From the NCBI GenBank assembly GCA_949130485.1, contig OX422190.1, positions 4,353,361 through 4,417,360 on the forward strand: a stretch of 64,000 bases of DNA, written 5' to 3'. Below, piece by piece: positions 1 through 9,486 of the stretch. Each line of letters begins with the position of its first letter. Within the stretch, counting starts at the first letter, position 1. A program made the position numbers and the translations under genes. The DNA comes from Agelas oroides. Taxonomy: Eukaryota; Porifera; Demospongiae; Agelasida; Agelasidae. The notes beneath the pieces are model-generated. The model searched no databases. It had not been told where the DNA came from and saw nothing but the letters and a program-made list of their open reading frames with translations.

Positions 1-365
1 GTCGGCCATGTCAGCAAATCGGTTGAGGTCCATGGAAGCATCAGTGGAGGCGAGAACCATCCGGACGTTGGGGAGGGAGGCGTTGCAGAAACAGTTCACG
101 AAGGAAGGAGTTGGCGTCGGCAGATGTGGGGTTGCTGTATACGTCGAAGCAGCTGCGTTGGCTTGCGGTCGCCGAGCTCTTCTCCACTGATGAGCTGTTG
201 CAGCTTACGTTGTTCGGAGGCTGCCGTACGTTTGATGAGCTCGGCCTTGAGCGTATCGTAGGGGCTCTCGGCTGGCGGCTTGAGTAGAAGATCCCTTACT
301 TCCATGGAAAACTCGGGACTGAGGGAGCTGATCACATAGTCGAAGCGGGTCTTCTGGGCGGTCAC
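1..365 (-). pseudogene. Ty3/gypsy-type retrotransposon gag fragment, frameshifted and cut by the window edge
   Basis: On the minus strand, bases 365-96 read as a capsid-like gag segment, with features such as [12 protein letters not shown] and [14 protein letters not shown] that I recognise from gag polyproteins of animal Ty3/gypsy elements. The frame then breaks near 120-135. The recognisable gag sequence (for example FLQRLP and VRMVLAS) continues in another frame to base 1, so a few codons appear lost out of frame. No zinc knuckle, protease or polymerase lies inside the window; they would be expected beyond base 1. The copy is therefore a broken retrotransposon fragment and not a host gene. 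The short plus-strand frame over the same bases is a shadow. I see no LTR in the adjacent sequence. Confidence 0.75.
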
Positions 366-415
366 ACCTCTAGCTTGATGCTAACAGCGGCCACGGTGGG
401 GACGCCCGGTGTCAT

Positions 416-620
416 AGGGGATCCGGCACCCCCGAGCCAAATCCCCTAGGGATTTTGGAACCCCCTCAGTGCTTTTGGTATCCCCCACCGAACAGGGAAT
501 TTGGCGTCCCCATGCAAAATTCCCTAGAGAATTTGGCATCCCCTTGCACAATTCCCTAGAGAATTTGGCATCCCCATTCATAATTCCCTAGAGAATTTGG
601 CATCCCCATGCAAAAATTCC
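416..620. repeat. 32-bp minisatellite next to the gag fragment
   Basis: Units of the type AATTCCCTAGAGAATTTGGC start at 518, 550 and 582, giving a 32-bp period. More diverged units run back to about 416. The unit contains a small palindrome (TTCCCTAGAGAA). It directly abuts the gag fragment and may belong to the same retroelement's untranslated region. Confidence 0.8.
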
Positions 621-924
621 TGTCAGCAAAGTCGAGACCTTACTTCCTTTGCGCAGATCTGGCGTCACTTGTAGTTGCTGTAAGTGAAATGGCACCAGTT
701 TGACCTGTCAAAACTTCAGAACTCCTTTCCTTACTCTTAAGCGAAGGGAGGGCGCCTAGTCAAAACTGTGCAGACATAAATATCTGTGGTGGCCCGGTAG
801 TGTGGTGGCCCGGTAGTGTCAAAAACGACTTTCGCATGTCACATTGAATTCGGCTCCGCAATCGCTAAATTAGATATACGGCATTGCGTTATTCGTAAGT
901 ATACGGTAGCGCGATCGGTCAGTG

Positions 925-1440
925 ATCACCCTGTGCGGTCACCTATCGGAGTGGTGCGGTCTGTGATCTACCTGTGCGGTCACCGATCGGAGTGGTGCGG
1001 TCTGTGATCACCCCGTGCGGTCACCGATCGAGGTTGTGCGGTCTGTGATCACCCTGTGCGGTCACCGATCGGAGTGGTGCGGTCTGTGATCACCCCGTGC
1101 GGTCACCGATCGAGGTTGTGCGGTCTGTGATCACCCTGTGCGGTCACCGATCGGAGTGGTGCGGTCAGTGATCACCCTGTGCGGTCACCGATCGGAGTGG
1201 TGCGATCTGTGATCTACCTGTGCGGTCACCGATCGAGGTTGTGCGGTCTGTGATCACCTTGTTCGGTCACCGATCACTCAGTGCGCTCACCGATCTGCCC
1301 TGTGCGGTCACCGATCACTCAGTGCGGTCACCGATCTGCCCTGTGCGGTCACCGATCACTCTGTGCGGTCACCGAACAGGGTAGATCGGTGAGCGCACGC
1401 TAAGATCGGTGACCGCACAGGGCAGATCGGTGACCACACA
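925..1440. repeat. Left array of element 1: ~41-bp dimers of ~20-bp monomers
   Basis: Alternating monomers share the core GTGCGGTC, one followed by ACCGATCGGAG and the other by TGTGATCACC. Together they make a repeat of about 41 bp. After about 1270 a second monomer pair appears (ACCGATCACTCA and ACCGATCTGCCC), the same pair that dominates element 2. At about 1376 the orientation inverts. The unit holds the near-palindrome CGGTCACCG, which could be a protein-binding site. There is no convincing reading frame. Confidence 0.9.
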
Positions 1441-1949
1441 GGTAGGGTATCCAACCTGAAATATGAAAATGTGCGCATTGATTCCAAAACAGTGGTTTTT
1501 ATAAGAGCTAACCCAGGTAAGAAAAAAACTACAGAAGGATCGGGTTCGAATGTCAATTTTATTCGGAAACAGTGCACTTTTCCGGAAGTGGTAAGTCCCG
1601 CAAAATGGTACGTGACCAATATCAAACCATGGGCCTAGTTATCTCCCAAGAAACTTACCCTCACAGACCTAATGTATAACTCACTGCCATGTTTAAAGTA
1701 GCCTCGCTGGCAGTGGTCAGTGGTCTAGGAACGAAATAATTTTACCGGTTACGGCGAACTTAAAATTTTGGTCACGTGCCACTTTTCGGAATTTACCACT
1801 TCCGGAAAAGTGCACCGATCCCAAAAGAAATGACATGCGAACCCAATCCGTCTGTGGTTTCTTTCTTACCTGGGTTGGCTCTTATGAAAACCACTGTTTT
1901 GGAACCAATGCGCACACTTTCGTATTTCAGGTTGGACACCCTAACACAG
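1437..1949. mobile_element. Inner inverted-repeat element inserted in array 1
   Basis: Bases 1444-1625 and about 1755-1942 are imperfect inverted copies whose outer ends read TAGGGTATCCAACCTGAAAT and, on the opposite strand, TAGGGTGTCCAACCTGAAAT. The element is flanked on both sides by ACACAGG. Removing the element plus one copy of ACACAGG restores a normal array monomer, so this is a real insertion with a 7-bp target duplication. It is about 500 bp long with no transposase. The two open frames here, one on each strand, translate the two arms of the same palindrome and are not genes. Confidence 0.8.
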
Positions 1950-3480
1950 GGCAGATCGGTGACCGCACTGAGTGATCGGTGACCGCACAGGGCAAATCGG
2001 TGAGCGCACGCTAAGATCGGTGACCGCACAGGGCAGATCGGTGACCGCACAGGGTGATCACAGACCGCACAACCTCGATCGATGACCGCACAGGTAGATC
2101 ACTGACCGCACAACCTCGATCGGTGACCGCACAGGGTGATCACACACCGCACCACTCCGATCGGTGACCGCACAGGGTGATACTGACCGCACCACTCCGA
2201 TCGGTGACCGCACAGGTAGATCACTGACCGCACCACACCGATCGGTGACCGCACAGGGTGATCACAGACCGCACAACGTCGATCGGTGACCGCACAGGTA
2301 GATCACTGACCACACAACCTCGATCGGTGACCGCACAGGGTGATCACAGACAGCACACTCCGATCGGTGACCGCACAGGGTGATCACTGACCTCACCACT
2401 CCGATCGGTGACCGCACAGGTAGATCACTGACCGCACCAAACCGATCGGTGACCGCACAGGGTGATCACAGACCGCACAACCTCGATCGGTGACCGCACG
2501 GGGCGATCACAGACCGCACCACTCCGATCGGTGACCGCACAGGTAGATCACTGACCGCACCACACCGACCGGTGACCGCACAGGGTGATCACAGACCGCA
2601 CAACCTCGATCGATGACCGCACAGGTAGATCACTGACCGCACAACCTCGATCGGTGACCGCACAGGGTGATCACAGACCGCACCACTCCGATCGGTGACC
2701 GCACAGGTAGATCACAGACCGCACCACTCCGATCGGTGACCGCACGGGGTGATCACAGACCGCACCACTCCGATCGGTGACCGCACAGGGTGATCACAGA
2801 CCGCACCACTCCGATCGGTGACCGCACAGGTAGATCACTGACCGCACAACGCCGATCGGTGACCGCACAGGCTGATCACAGACCGCACAACCTCGATCGA
2901 TCACCGCACAGGTAGATCACTGACCGCACAACCTCGATCGGTGACCGCACAGGGTGATCACAGACCGCACCACTCCGATCGGTGACCGCACAGGTAGATC
3001 ACTGACCGCACCACACCGATCGGTGACCGCACAGGGTGATCACAGACCGCACAACCTCGATCGATGACCGCACAGGTAGATCACTGACCGCACAACCTCG
3101 ATCGGTGACCGCACAGGGTGATCACAGACCGCACAACCTCGATCGGTGACCGCACGGGGTGATCACAGACCGCACCACTCCGATCGGTGACCGCACAGGG
3201 TGATCACAGACCGCACAACCTCTATCGATGACCGCACAGGTACGGGGTGATCACAGACCGCACCACTCCGATCGGTGACCGCACAGGTAGATCACTGACC
3301 GCACCACACCGATCGGTGACCGCACAGGGTGATCACAGACCGCACAACCTCGATCGATGACCGCACAGGTAGATCACTGACCGCACAACCTCGATCGGTG
3401 ACCGCACAGGGTGATCACAGACCGCACAACCTCGATCGGTGACCGCACCACTCCGATCGGTGACCGCACAGGGTGATCAC
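1945..3480. repeat. Right array of element 1, reverse orientation
   Basis: About 1.5 kb of the same ~41-bp dimers in reverse orientation (GATCGGTGACCGCAC alternating with ACTGACCGCAC or ACAGACCGCAC), roughly 37 dimers. The array is three times longer than the left one, so the palindrome is lopsided. Variation between dimers (CCTCGATCG, CCACTCCGATCG and CCACACCGATCG types) occurs in a higher-order order suggestive of unequal exchange. Confidence 0.9.
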
Positions 3481-3600
3481 TGACCGATCGCGCTACCGTA
3501 TATTTACGAATAACGCAATGCCGTATATCTAATTTAGCGATTGAGGAGCCGAATTCAATGTGACATGCGAAAGTCGTTTTTGACACTACCGGGCCACCAC

Positions 3601-3728
3601 AAACATCAACTATTATCAAAAGCGACAGTACACTACCAGCATCTCAGCACTTGCACTATGCTGTGAGGCGTAACTCCTGCATGGCCTACTTGCGTGGGTG
3701 GCGGATGAAAAACGCGCGCGCAGGTGAT
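3601..3728. other. Spacer between the two palindromic elements
   Basis: About 130 bp separate the right end of element 1 from the left end of element 2. Apart from a CG-rich stretch near 3710-3722 I see nothing in it: no open frame, no repeat of either element and no obvious target duplication. Confidence 0.5.
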
Positions 3729-3831
3729 TGCCCAGAAGTACAAAAAACGCGTTTTTGAAATCCGGATTTGACGACTTTTCGTTTAATTCGACGTTCGCAA
3801 AAATGAAGTTTACAGTATTATTTACGGTCGC

Positions 3832-4235
3832 CTGGTGCGGTCACCGATCACTCTGTGCGGTCACCGATCTGCCCAGTGCGGTGACCGATCACTCAGTACG
3901 CTCACCGATCTGCCCAGTGCGGTGACCAATCACTCAGTGCGGTCACCGATCTGCTCTGTGCGGTCACCGATCACTCTGTGCGGACACCGATCTGCCTAGT
4001 GCAGTCACCGATCTCTCTGTGCGGTCACCGATCTGCTCTGTGCGGTCACCGATCTTAGGGTGCGCTCACCGATCTGCCTCGTGCGGTCACCGATCACTCT
4101 GTGCGGTCACCGATCTGCTCTGTGCGGTCACCGATCACTCTGTGCGGTCACCGATCTGCTCAGTGCGGTCACCGATCACTCAGTGCGCTCACCGATCTGC
4201 CCTGTGCCGTCACCGATCACTCTGTGCGGTCACCC
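3832..4235. repeat. Left array of element 2, 20-21-bp monomers
   Basis: Alternating 20-21-bp monomers GTGCGGTCACCGATCACTCT and GTGCGGTCACCGATCTGC-type, all in forward orientation, with occasional GTGCGCTC variants. The open frame running through the array is a by-product of its period. Confidence 0.9.
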
Positions 4236-5441
4236 ATAGATAATACAGTACGGACGTGGATATGAAACATTTCCGCATACCTATCTTGTACGTGATGCAT
4301 CATTGCAGCGCGTGTTACGGAGTAGTTTTACAGCTTCCGTATATTTCGAGCTTTGAACAGCATTCGCCATGTTTGAAGGACGAGCACGACGACTGTGTGC
4401 AGCTCTTCTAACGCAGACAGCATCGCTCGCTGGCAGTAGTAATGATGAAGAAATCTATACTGACGAACTAGTTAAAGATGAGGGAGGGAGTGAGCTCGTT
4501 TTAGTACTTAGTAGGGAGGTAAGAGTCATTGAATGGCATGGAGGGATCATCATAGGTCTTAGATACAGGAATTATGTTGTACTTGTATCTTCCAGAGCAG
4601 TGACCACGTGAATGAGGAAATAGATGAAGAGGTCCTGGGAGGTCTGGGATACAGAGACTTTTGTGGATGTTCAACAGTGCATGCGTGTCTGTACATGTGT
4701 ATTGAGAGCTGTGTACATGTATGTACAGTGCATGAATGTTTGTATGCTGAAGTTAATACATGGTTGATTATTATTATTCTTTCTTCTCTTATGGTGCCCT
4801 TGTCCACAAGGCTTGTTGAAGTTGTCATCCATCTGCAGTGATAATTATCACAAAATTGAGCAAAACGCCAAAAGGGCATTATTATTTGAAATTATGCTCA
4901 TCTATTTATAAAATGATTATTTTCCCCCACCACAACAGGCCATGGGCCACATATTTCTTTACAGCAATCAACCATGAGCTCAATAGCTTTGGAAATAATC
5001 TTACACAAAGCAAACGGACTCAAAACCAATTTTGACACATTTGATGACCCATATCTTGTTCATCTTAGTTACAGCACAGTTATCCTGATTTTCTCCTATT
5101 TTCTGATCACAAAATCTCCACAGCTTTTATTCAGAATATGAGCACACAGGCTAATAATCTTACACAAAGATGCCAAAGGTACCAAAATAGGCTATCTCAG
5201 CCTACCTACCCCAAATAGACCATTTCACAGCTATTTATAGGTTGTTCACTTCCTATGTGAGATAATAGTTCGTCGTCTCTCTCTTCTCTTGCAGCTGCCT
5301 GGCACTGTCTTTCGATCCAGATGAAGACAGGACCTCCGCACGTGTACGTTGCAATGATTGCTACAGCGATTCTCCGTATACTCTCCGCGCATCCCTACCG
5401 TTTCACATCCACTGCGTACTGTATTATCTATGGGTCACCGA
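4226..5441. mobile_element. Inner element inserted in array 2, 1.2 kb core
   Basis: The ends CATAGATAATACAGTACG at about 4234 and its inverse ending near 5433 are inverted repeats, followed by a second block of similarity (GTGGATATGAAAC and GTGGATGTGAAAC). GGTCACC flanks both ends, and removing the insert restores a GCGGTCACCGATC monomer, again a 7-bp target duplication. The core carries an ATG-initiated frame at 4369-4611 (starting MFEGRARRLC, acidic middle) and a good splice-acceptor-like tract TTCTCTTGCAG at about 5285. It may therefore hold a fragment of a captured or transposon gene. I do not recognise the peptide. Confidence 0.7.
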
Positions 5442-5790
5442 TCTTAGCGTGCGCTCACCGATCTGCCCTGTGCGGTCACCAATCTTAGCGTGCGCTCACC
5501 GATCTGCCCTGTGCGGTCACCAATCTTAGCGTGCGCTCACCGATCTGCCCTGTGCGGTCACCAATCTTAGCGTGCGCTCACCGATCTGCCCTGTGCGGTG
5601 ACCCACAACTCAGTGCGGTCACCGATCTGTGCGGTGACCGCACAGGGCAGATCGGTGACCGCACTGAGTGATGGTGACCGCACAGGGCAGATCGGTCACC
5701 GCACTGGGCAGATCGGTGAGCGCACTGAGTGATCGGTCACCGCACTGGGCAGATCGGTGAGCGCACCGAGTGATCGGTGACCGCACCAGG
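5435..5790. repeat. Right array of element 2 with orientation switch at about 5636
   Basis: Forward monomers (CACCGATCTTAGCGTGCGCT alternating with CACCGATCTGCCCTGTGCGG) run to about 5636. The sequence then inverts to GGTGACCGCACAGGGCAGATC monomers up to the right outer repeat. The switch point, not the inner element, is the true centre of symmetry. Confidence 0.85.
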
Positions 5791-5891
5791 CTACCGTAAA
5801 TAATACCGTAAACTTTATTTTTGTGAACGTCGAATTAAACGAAAAGTCGTCAAATCCGGATTTCAAAAACGCGTTTTTTGTACTTCTGGGC

Positions 5892-6470
5892 CACCGTACT
5901 AGGCAATTCCCGGCGTGAGTTTGGAAAAGCTAACTGTAGCTCAATGCCCCGTGGCAAGAAAAGGTTAACCCTGGCCCTAACATAACTCTAAACCTCTCGT
6001 GGGTATAGTACCCCTGGTAATTTCGCGGTGCCGTTAATCCGACTCAGTGATCGCTTAGCTGTCCCCAGGGATGCCTTATACTTGCAAACGTCGTAAAAAC
6101 GACGAACGAGCACCGCTATCATACTTTTCACCGTGTTCAGCATGACTATCAAAGGTGACCGGAAATACCCCATTAAATTTATTTTCTCATATTTAGAACA
6201 CAACTTTTTTTTTTCATGTACGTGAACCACCGATTGAAGCGAGTTGTTTGCAGCAAGTAGTACATACTTAGTAGTGTCAGCAACCACTGTTTAGCTAGCT
6301 CTTCATTGTGTACTTTTGGCACTGTGTTCGAGTAAAGTTGTAAGAGTCAAAGAGTGACCGGAATTACCCCGTTTTACCTTACAAAAAATGATGTAATGTA
6401 ATGATGTAAATGGATGATGTAATGATACAAAAGTGTGTCAAAAGTTCAGTTCACTACAAGCACCATAGTG
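5892..6470. other. Non-coding stretch with a short direct repeat
   Basis: No gene is seen. The phrase TGACCGGAAATACCCC near 6157 recurs as TGACCGGAATTACCCC near 6354, about 200 bp apart, and a T-run lies at about 6205. This may be a decayed small element. Confidence 0.4.
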
Positions 6471-6990
6471 TACTGTAGTACCTTTTCCTGTTCTGATACT
6501 TTTTAATCCTTCCTGAGCAGCGTTCAGCTACCACCTCTATAGGGCGCAATACAGTATATCCCACCAAGGGCAAGGCCAAAACAGCCAGATGTCACTATGA
6601 ATATCATCAAAAAGCTACAACTAAGGTCTATAGTAGTGCTGCCTCAATACCTACTGTCACATGTGCGTTTAAGTATTGGGTTATCCACATCAGCAGTTCC
6701 AGACGTGTACTAGTCTGGATCCCAGACCTTTCTGGATGCCAGAGGGGTCTGGGGTCCAGACTAGATACATGTACAACACCTTTGATTTTTTTCTACATAC
6801 TTCATTGTGCAGAGTTTAAATATTAAATGGTAACATACCAAATGTGAAGCAATGCACCCGCTCCCATAGATAGTATATAGCATGGGACTACATATAGATT
6901 ATCTATGCAGCTATACATAAGCCACACCCAACTACATGCAACCACCAACTAATTGTGCACCTCAACTATGCACCTGAGAGAATTCTCCAT
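6470..6990. pseudogene. Duplicate of FTSJ1 intron 1 / exon 1 border
   Basis: This segment is a diverged direct copy of about 26815-27236: shared landmarks are CCTGTTCTGATAC, CAGTATATCCCACCAAGG, GTCTGGATCCCAGACC and GCACCTGAGAGAATTC. In the true locus the last landmark spans the donor at the end of FTSJ1 coding exon 1. Only the very end of the exon is retained here, so this is a non-functional remnant. Confidence 0.75.
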
Positions 6991-7199
6991 AGTCTTCTGT
7001 GAGAAGAAAATCAGTTATAGTTTAGAAAAAAATACAGTTTTAGCCTGCAATTGCACTTTAATACCCGGCAAGTTTCAGTTAGTCTTTCGAGAGGTTAGCA
7101 TTTGGCAAAAATTTCTGAGCCAGACAATTTATAGGCAACACATACATATACTTCATACAGACTTTACATTTATAAGGTTTTTATTTTAGTTGTAGTAAA

Positions 7200-7400
7200 T
7201 TGGGACCAGATGAATTCAGTAAATTGAGGCCTGAAGAAGTCATTTTAGTTTAGTTTTAGTAAATTGAGACCAGAAGGAATCATTTTAGTTATAGTTATAG
7301 TTTTAGTTACTAGCTACTCACAAACTCAGTTTTGTTTTTACCAAAATGGTTTTTGTCTTTACATTTTAGTTATTGTTCTTAGTAAACCAAAACAACACTA
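7200..7400. repeat. TTTTAGTT-rich decayed repeat
   Basis: Imperfect repeats of TTTAGTTTTAGTAAATTGAG and a terminal motif AAACCAAAACAACACT. A similar stretch with ACTAAAACAACACTG lies at about 61640-61865, so this is a dispersed element. Confidence 0.5.
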
Positions 7401-7405
7401 GTCAT

Positions 7406-7557
7406 TTGTAAGTCTACAGTGTGGTTTGATGCATCTAGGAGGTTGGTCTTCTTCAGCTTACAAGCTGTCTCATAGGGTGGCTTGATAGGAGATTGGGTGG
7501 GAGTCAGAGGCTCATATATAGCTTCTCTGTAACCATGACAAAGTTATAGATTCTATT
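7406..7557 (-). pseudogene. Partial copy of FTSJ1 last coding exon
   Basis: About 150 bp closely match 12921-13070, covering part of the last FTSJ1 exon and the acceptor just upstream. The copy has lost the bases that encode DDKPYE and gained an in-frame interruption, so it cannot be spliced in normally. With the exon 1 copy at 6470-6990 it forms a scrambled remnant, as if a tandem duplicate of FTSJ1 had been deleted in its middle. Confidence 0.8.
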
Positions 7558-7655
7558 TAACTGTAAAAACAGATTAACCACAGAGTGGCTACCTGACAGT
7601 GATGGTAGACAAGCTGAAGAAACATGTGAGATTCATCTTGGTAGTAGAGCAGAAG

Positions 7656-8330
7656 CAATCTGAGAGGAAGCTTGCAACCAAAATCGCCTAACAATACATC
7701 TGTGATCTACAAGTGCACTTCAATCTGAGAGGAAGATTGCAACCAAAATCGCCTAACAATACATCTGTGATCTACAAGTGCACTTCAATCTGAGAGGAAA
7801 CTTGCAACCAAAATCGCCTAACAATACATCTGTGATCTACAAGTGCACTTCAATCTGAGAGGAAACTGGCCTGCAACCACAACGGTCCAACAAATTTGAC
7901 CCTCAAAACCTCAAATCAATACAAGTGCACTTCTATCTGAGAAGAAACAGGCCTGCAACCACAATGGTCTAACAAACTTGACCCTCAAAACCCCCCTGAG
8001 GGAGTCACTAAAAGTGCACTTTGCAACCTGGGACCTGGTCATCTTGTAACCACGATGGTCGAGTCACTCCAAACGCACTTCAAGCAACCCAAGAGGAAAC
8101 TGATCTGTAACCACAATGGTCTGACAATACCCTCAGAAGGAGTGCATGTAACACAACCTGAAAAGAAACTTTCTCCCCCTTGAATTGATCTTGCAAGTGG
8201 TTGCGACCCTCAGAACATTTGTGAAGGAGTTCACTACAATTTCCCATAATGATCTCATAAATCCTCAGAACATCTGTGAGGGTGTCACTACAAGTGCACT
8301 TCAAATTGATGAAGGAGCTTTTATGCACTT
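7656..8330. repeat. 65-bp minisatellite decaying rightwards
   Basis: Near-identical 65-bp units start at 7656, 7721 and 7786 (CAATCTGAGAGGAA, then GCAACCAAAATCGCC, then AAGTGCACTT). From 7851 onwards the copies diverge, with variants of AACCACAATGGTC and AAGTGCACTT continuing to about 8330. The open frames here are incidental. Confidence 0.85.
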
Positions 8331-8720
8331 GATACAGGTGGGTGATTTCCTCACAGGTGTTCAGTTGGTCATCATCTCCGGTATCATATTATTTCGTAAG
8401 ATGGTTGCCTTTCATGGTAACGTCCTATGCAAGTAGTGCAAAATACAACTCTCCTAACCACTGTCTCTTCAGCTTGTCTGCAAGTAACTACTCCATGGTT
8501 GTTGGTTTTCATTGTGTGTAACACAGCAAACTCTAGGGGCTATATTACATCAAGATGGTCAACTTGGTAATAGGCCGCTTTTATGAGAATATTCATAGAT
8601 TTTTGGTGATATTCATAGTGGTAATAGGCCGCTTCAGTCATGTCCCTTGGTGGGTAGAAATGTCTATGGTAATAGATCCTGCCTGTATACAAATAAATAT
8701 CCTGCCCGTACCAACTAAAC

Positions 8721-8850
8721 AATAAGTGCGGTCAAGAGTGGGCTACAGGCAGGATCCTGTAGCCCACTTTTGTACCAACAAGCCCAATAAGTGCGGTCAA
8801 GAGTGGGCTACAGGCAGGATCCTGTAGCCCACTTTTGTACCAACAAGCCC
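8721..8850. repeat. Tandem 65-bp duplication carrying a perfect hairpin
   Basis: Two identical 65-bp units (8721-8785 and 8786-8850) each contain the hairpin arms GTGGGCTACAGG and CCTGTAGCCCAC around CAGGAT. They lie just upstream of the beta-trefoil gene promoter. Confidence 0.9.
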
Positions 8851-8985
8851 ATTGAGTTAGTTACCGTGCTATTCTGTTGAAGATCCTGCCAATTGTAGGT
8901 AGCTACTGTTAAAACATCCTGTCTGCAGCTTCTAAGATGCACTTTTGAGTCTTGAAGTGTGTGTAGTTTTTCTAGCTAGTGTGGG

Positions 8986-8993
8986 TATTTAAA
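8986..8993 (+). promoter_or_regulatory. TATA box of the beta-trefoil gene
   Basis: TATTTAAA sits about 30 bp upstream of an AGCAATCACATCC-type region that would be the transcription start. It is followed by a short leader ending at a consensus donor (AAAAAG|GTAAAG at 9108/9109). The spacing fits a TATA-driven, highly regulated gene. Confidence 0.5.
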
Positions 8994-9014
8994 GGGACCC
9001 TGAGGGTCACAGCA

Positions 9015-9108
9015 ATCACATCCAGCTCAACAAACAGTGCTATCACAGACACAGCAGGGAGAAGCAGTAAGCTCCACTTCAGTTAGCCAATCTGATTTGC
9101 ACAAAAAG
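9015..9108 (+). other. Probable non-coding first exon of the beta-trefoil gene
   Basis: The sequence between the TATA box and the donor at 9109 has no long frame. It is inferred to splice to the acceptor at 9484-9485 (CTCACATCAG), two bases upstream of the predicted start codon. The exact start is not determinable by eye. Confidence 0.45.
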
Positions 9109-9486
9109 GTAAAGCTATCTGTATAACATGCATGCTCCATTACCTTATTTGGTTCATGATTGTCAATCTGTGAGTCAAGTGTGTATACTATAGATTTGTG
9201 TGTATGTGTGTCTCCAATGCACGTATCTCTAACATAGTATTCATGGATGCTACTACTGCATGCGTGCACATGCATACTATGGGCTTAGCTGATGGTGCAC
9301 TAGTGACTGCATGCATATTTCGACAATATCCCAAACCAGATGGGATCCTGTGACTGAATTCATGAGAAGACCATTATAGCAATATTATACTAGTTTTCTG
9401 TGGTACCTCAGCTGAATACTGTAGGGAGTAGAATAATAATGCATGGCTTCAATAGTTGGGTAACATTGCCTTTATCTCACATCAGT

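Larger units (their letters stand above)
785..3600. mobile_element. Palindromic array element 1 (outer inverted repeats plus GTGCGGTC arrays)
   Basis: The left arm (about 803-925) and right arm (about 3477-3600) are near-identical inverted repeats of roughly 125 bp that begin GTGGTGGCCCGGTAGTGTC. Inside them the sequence is almost entirely a tandem array. The left array is in forward orientation up to about 1376, then the orientation flips and the reverse form continues to about 3480. No transposase frame is visible, so the element is non-autonomous. The first 16 bases of the left end are tandemly duplicated (785-800 and 801-816). Flanks AAATATC and AAACATC are a weak candidate for a degenerate target duplication. 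The superfamily is not identified. Confidence 0.8.
3729..5891. mobile_element. Palindromic array element 2 (related outer ends, same array family)
   Basis: The outer inverted repeats (about 3730-3836 and 5776-5891) begin GCCCAGAAGTACAAAAAACG and are about 107 bp long. They resemble, but are not the same as, the ends of element 1: both have GCCC, then AGWAGT-like bases, then AAAAACG. Between them lie arrays of GTGCGGTCACCGATC monomers and one inner element. The orientation of the array flips at about 5636. No transposase frame is present. Two related but distinct non-autonomous elements standing side by side suggest an active or formerly active family. Confidence 0.8.

Noticed and set aside
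1356..1982. Two similar peptides on opposite strands (both with FLPGLAL and FSYFRLDTL-like ends)
   Set aside because: They translate the two arms of one inverted repeat, so the similarity is structural and not evidence of coding.
925..3480. CRISPR-like appearance of the short regular repeats
   Set aside because: The units are contiguous tandem monomers without unique spacers, in an intron-bearing animal genome, inside transposon-like inverted repeats. No cas genes.
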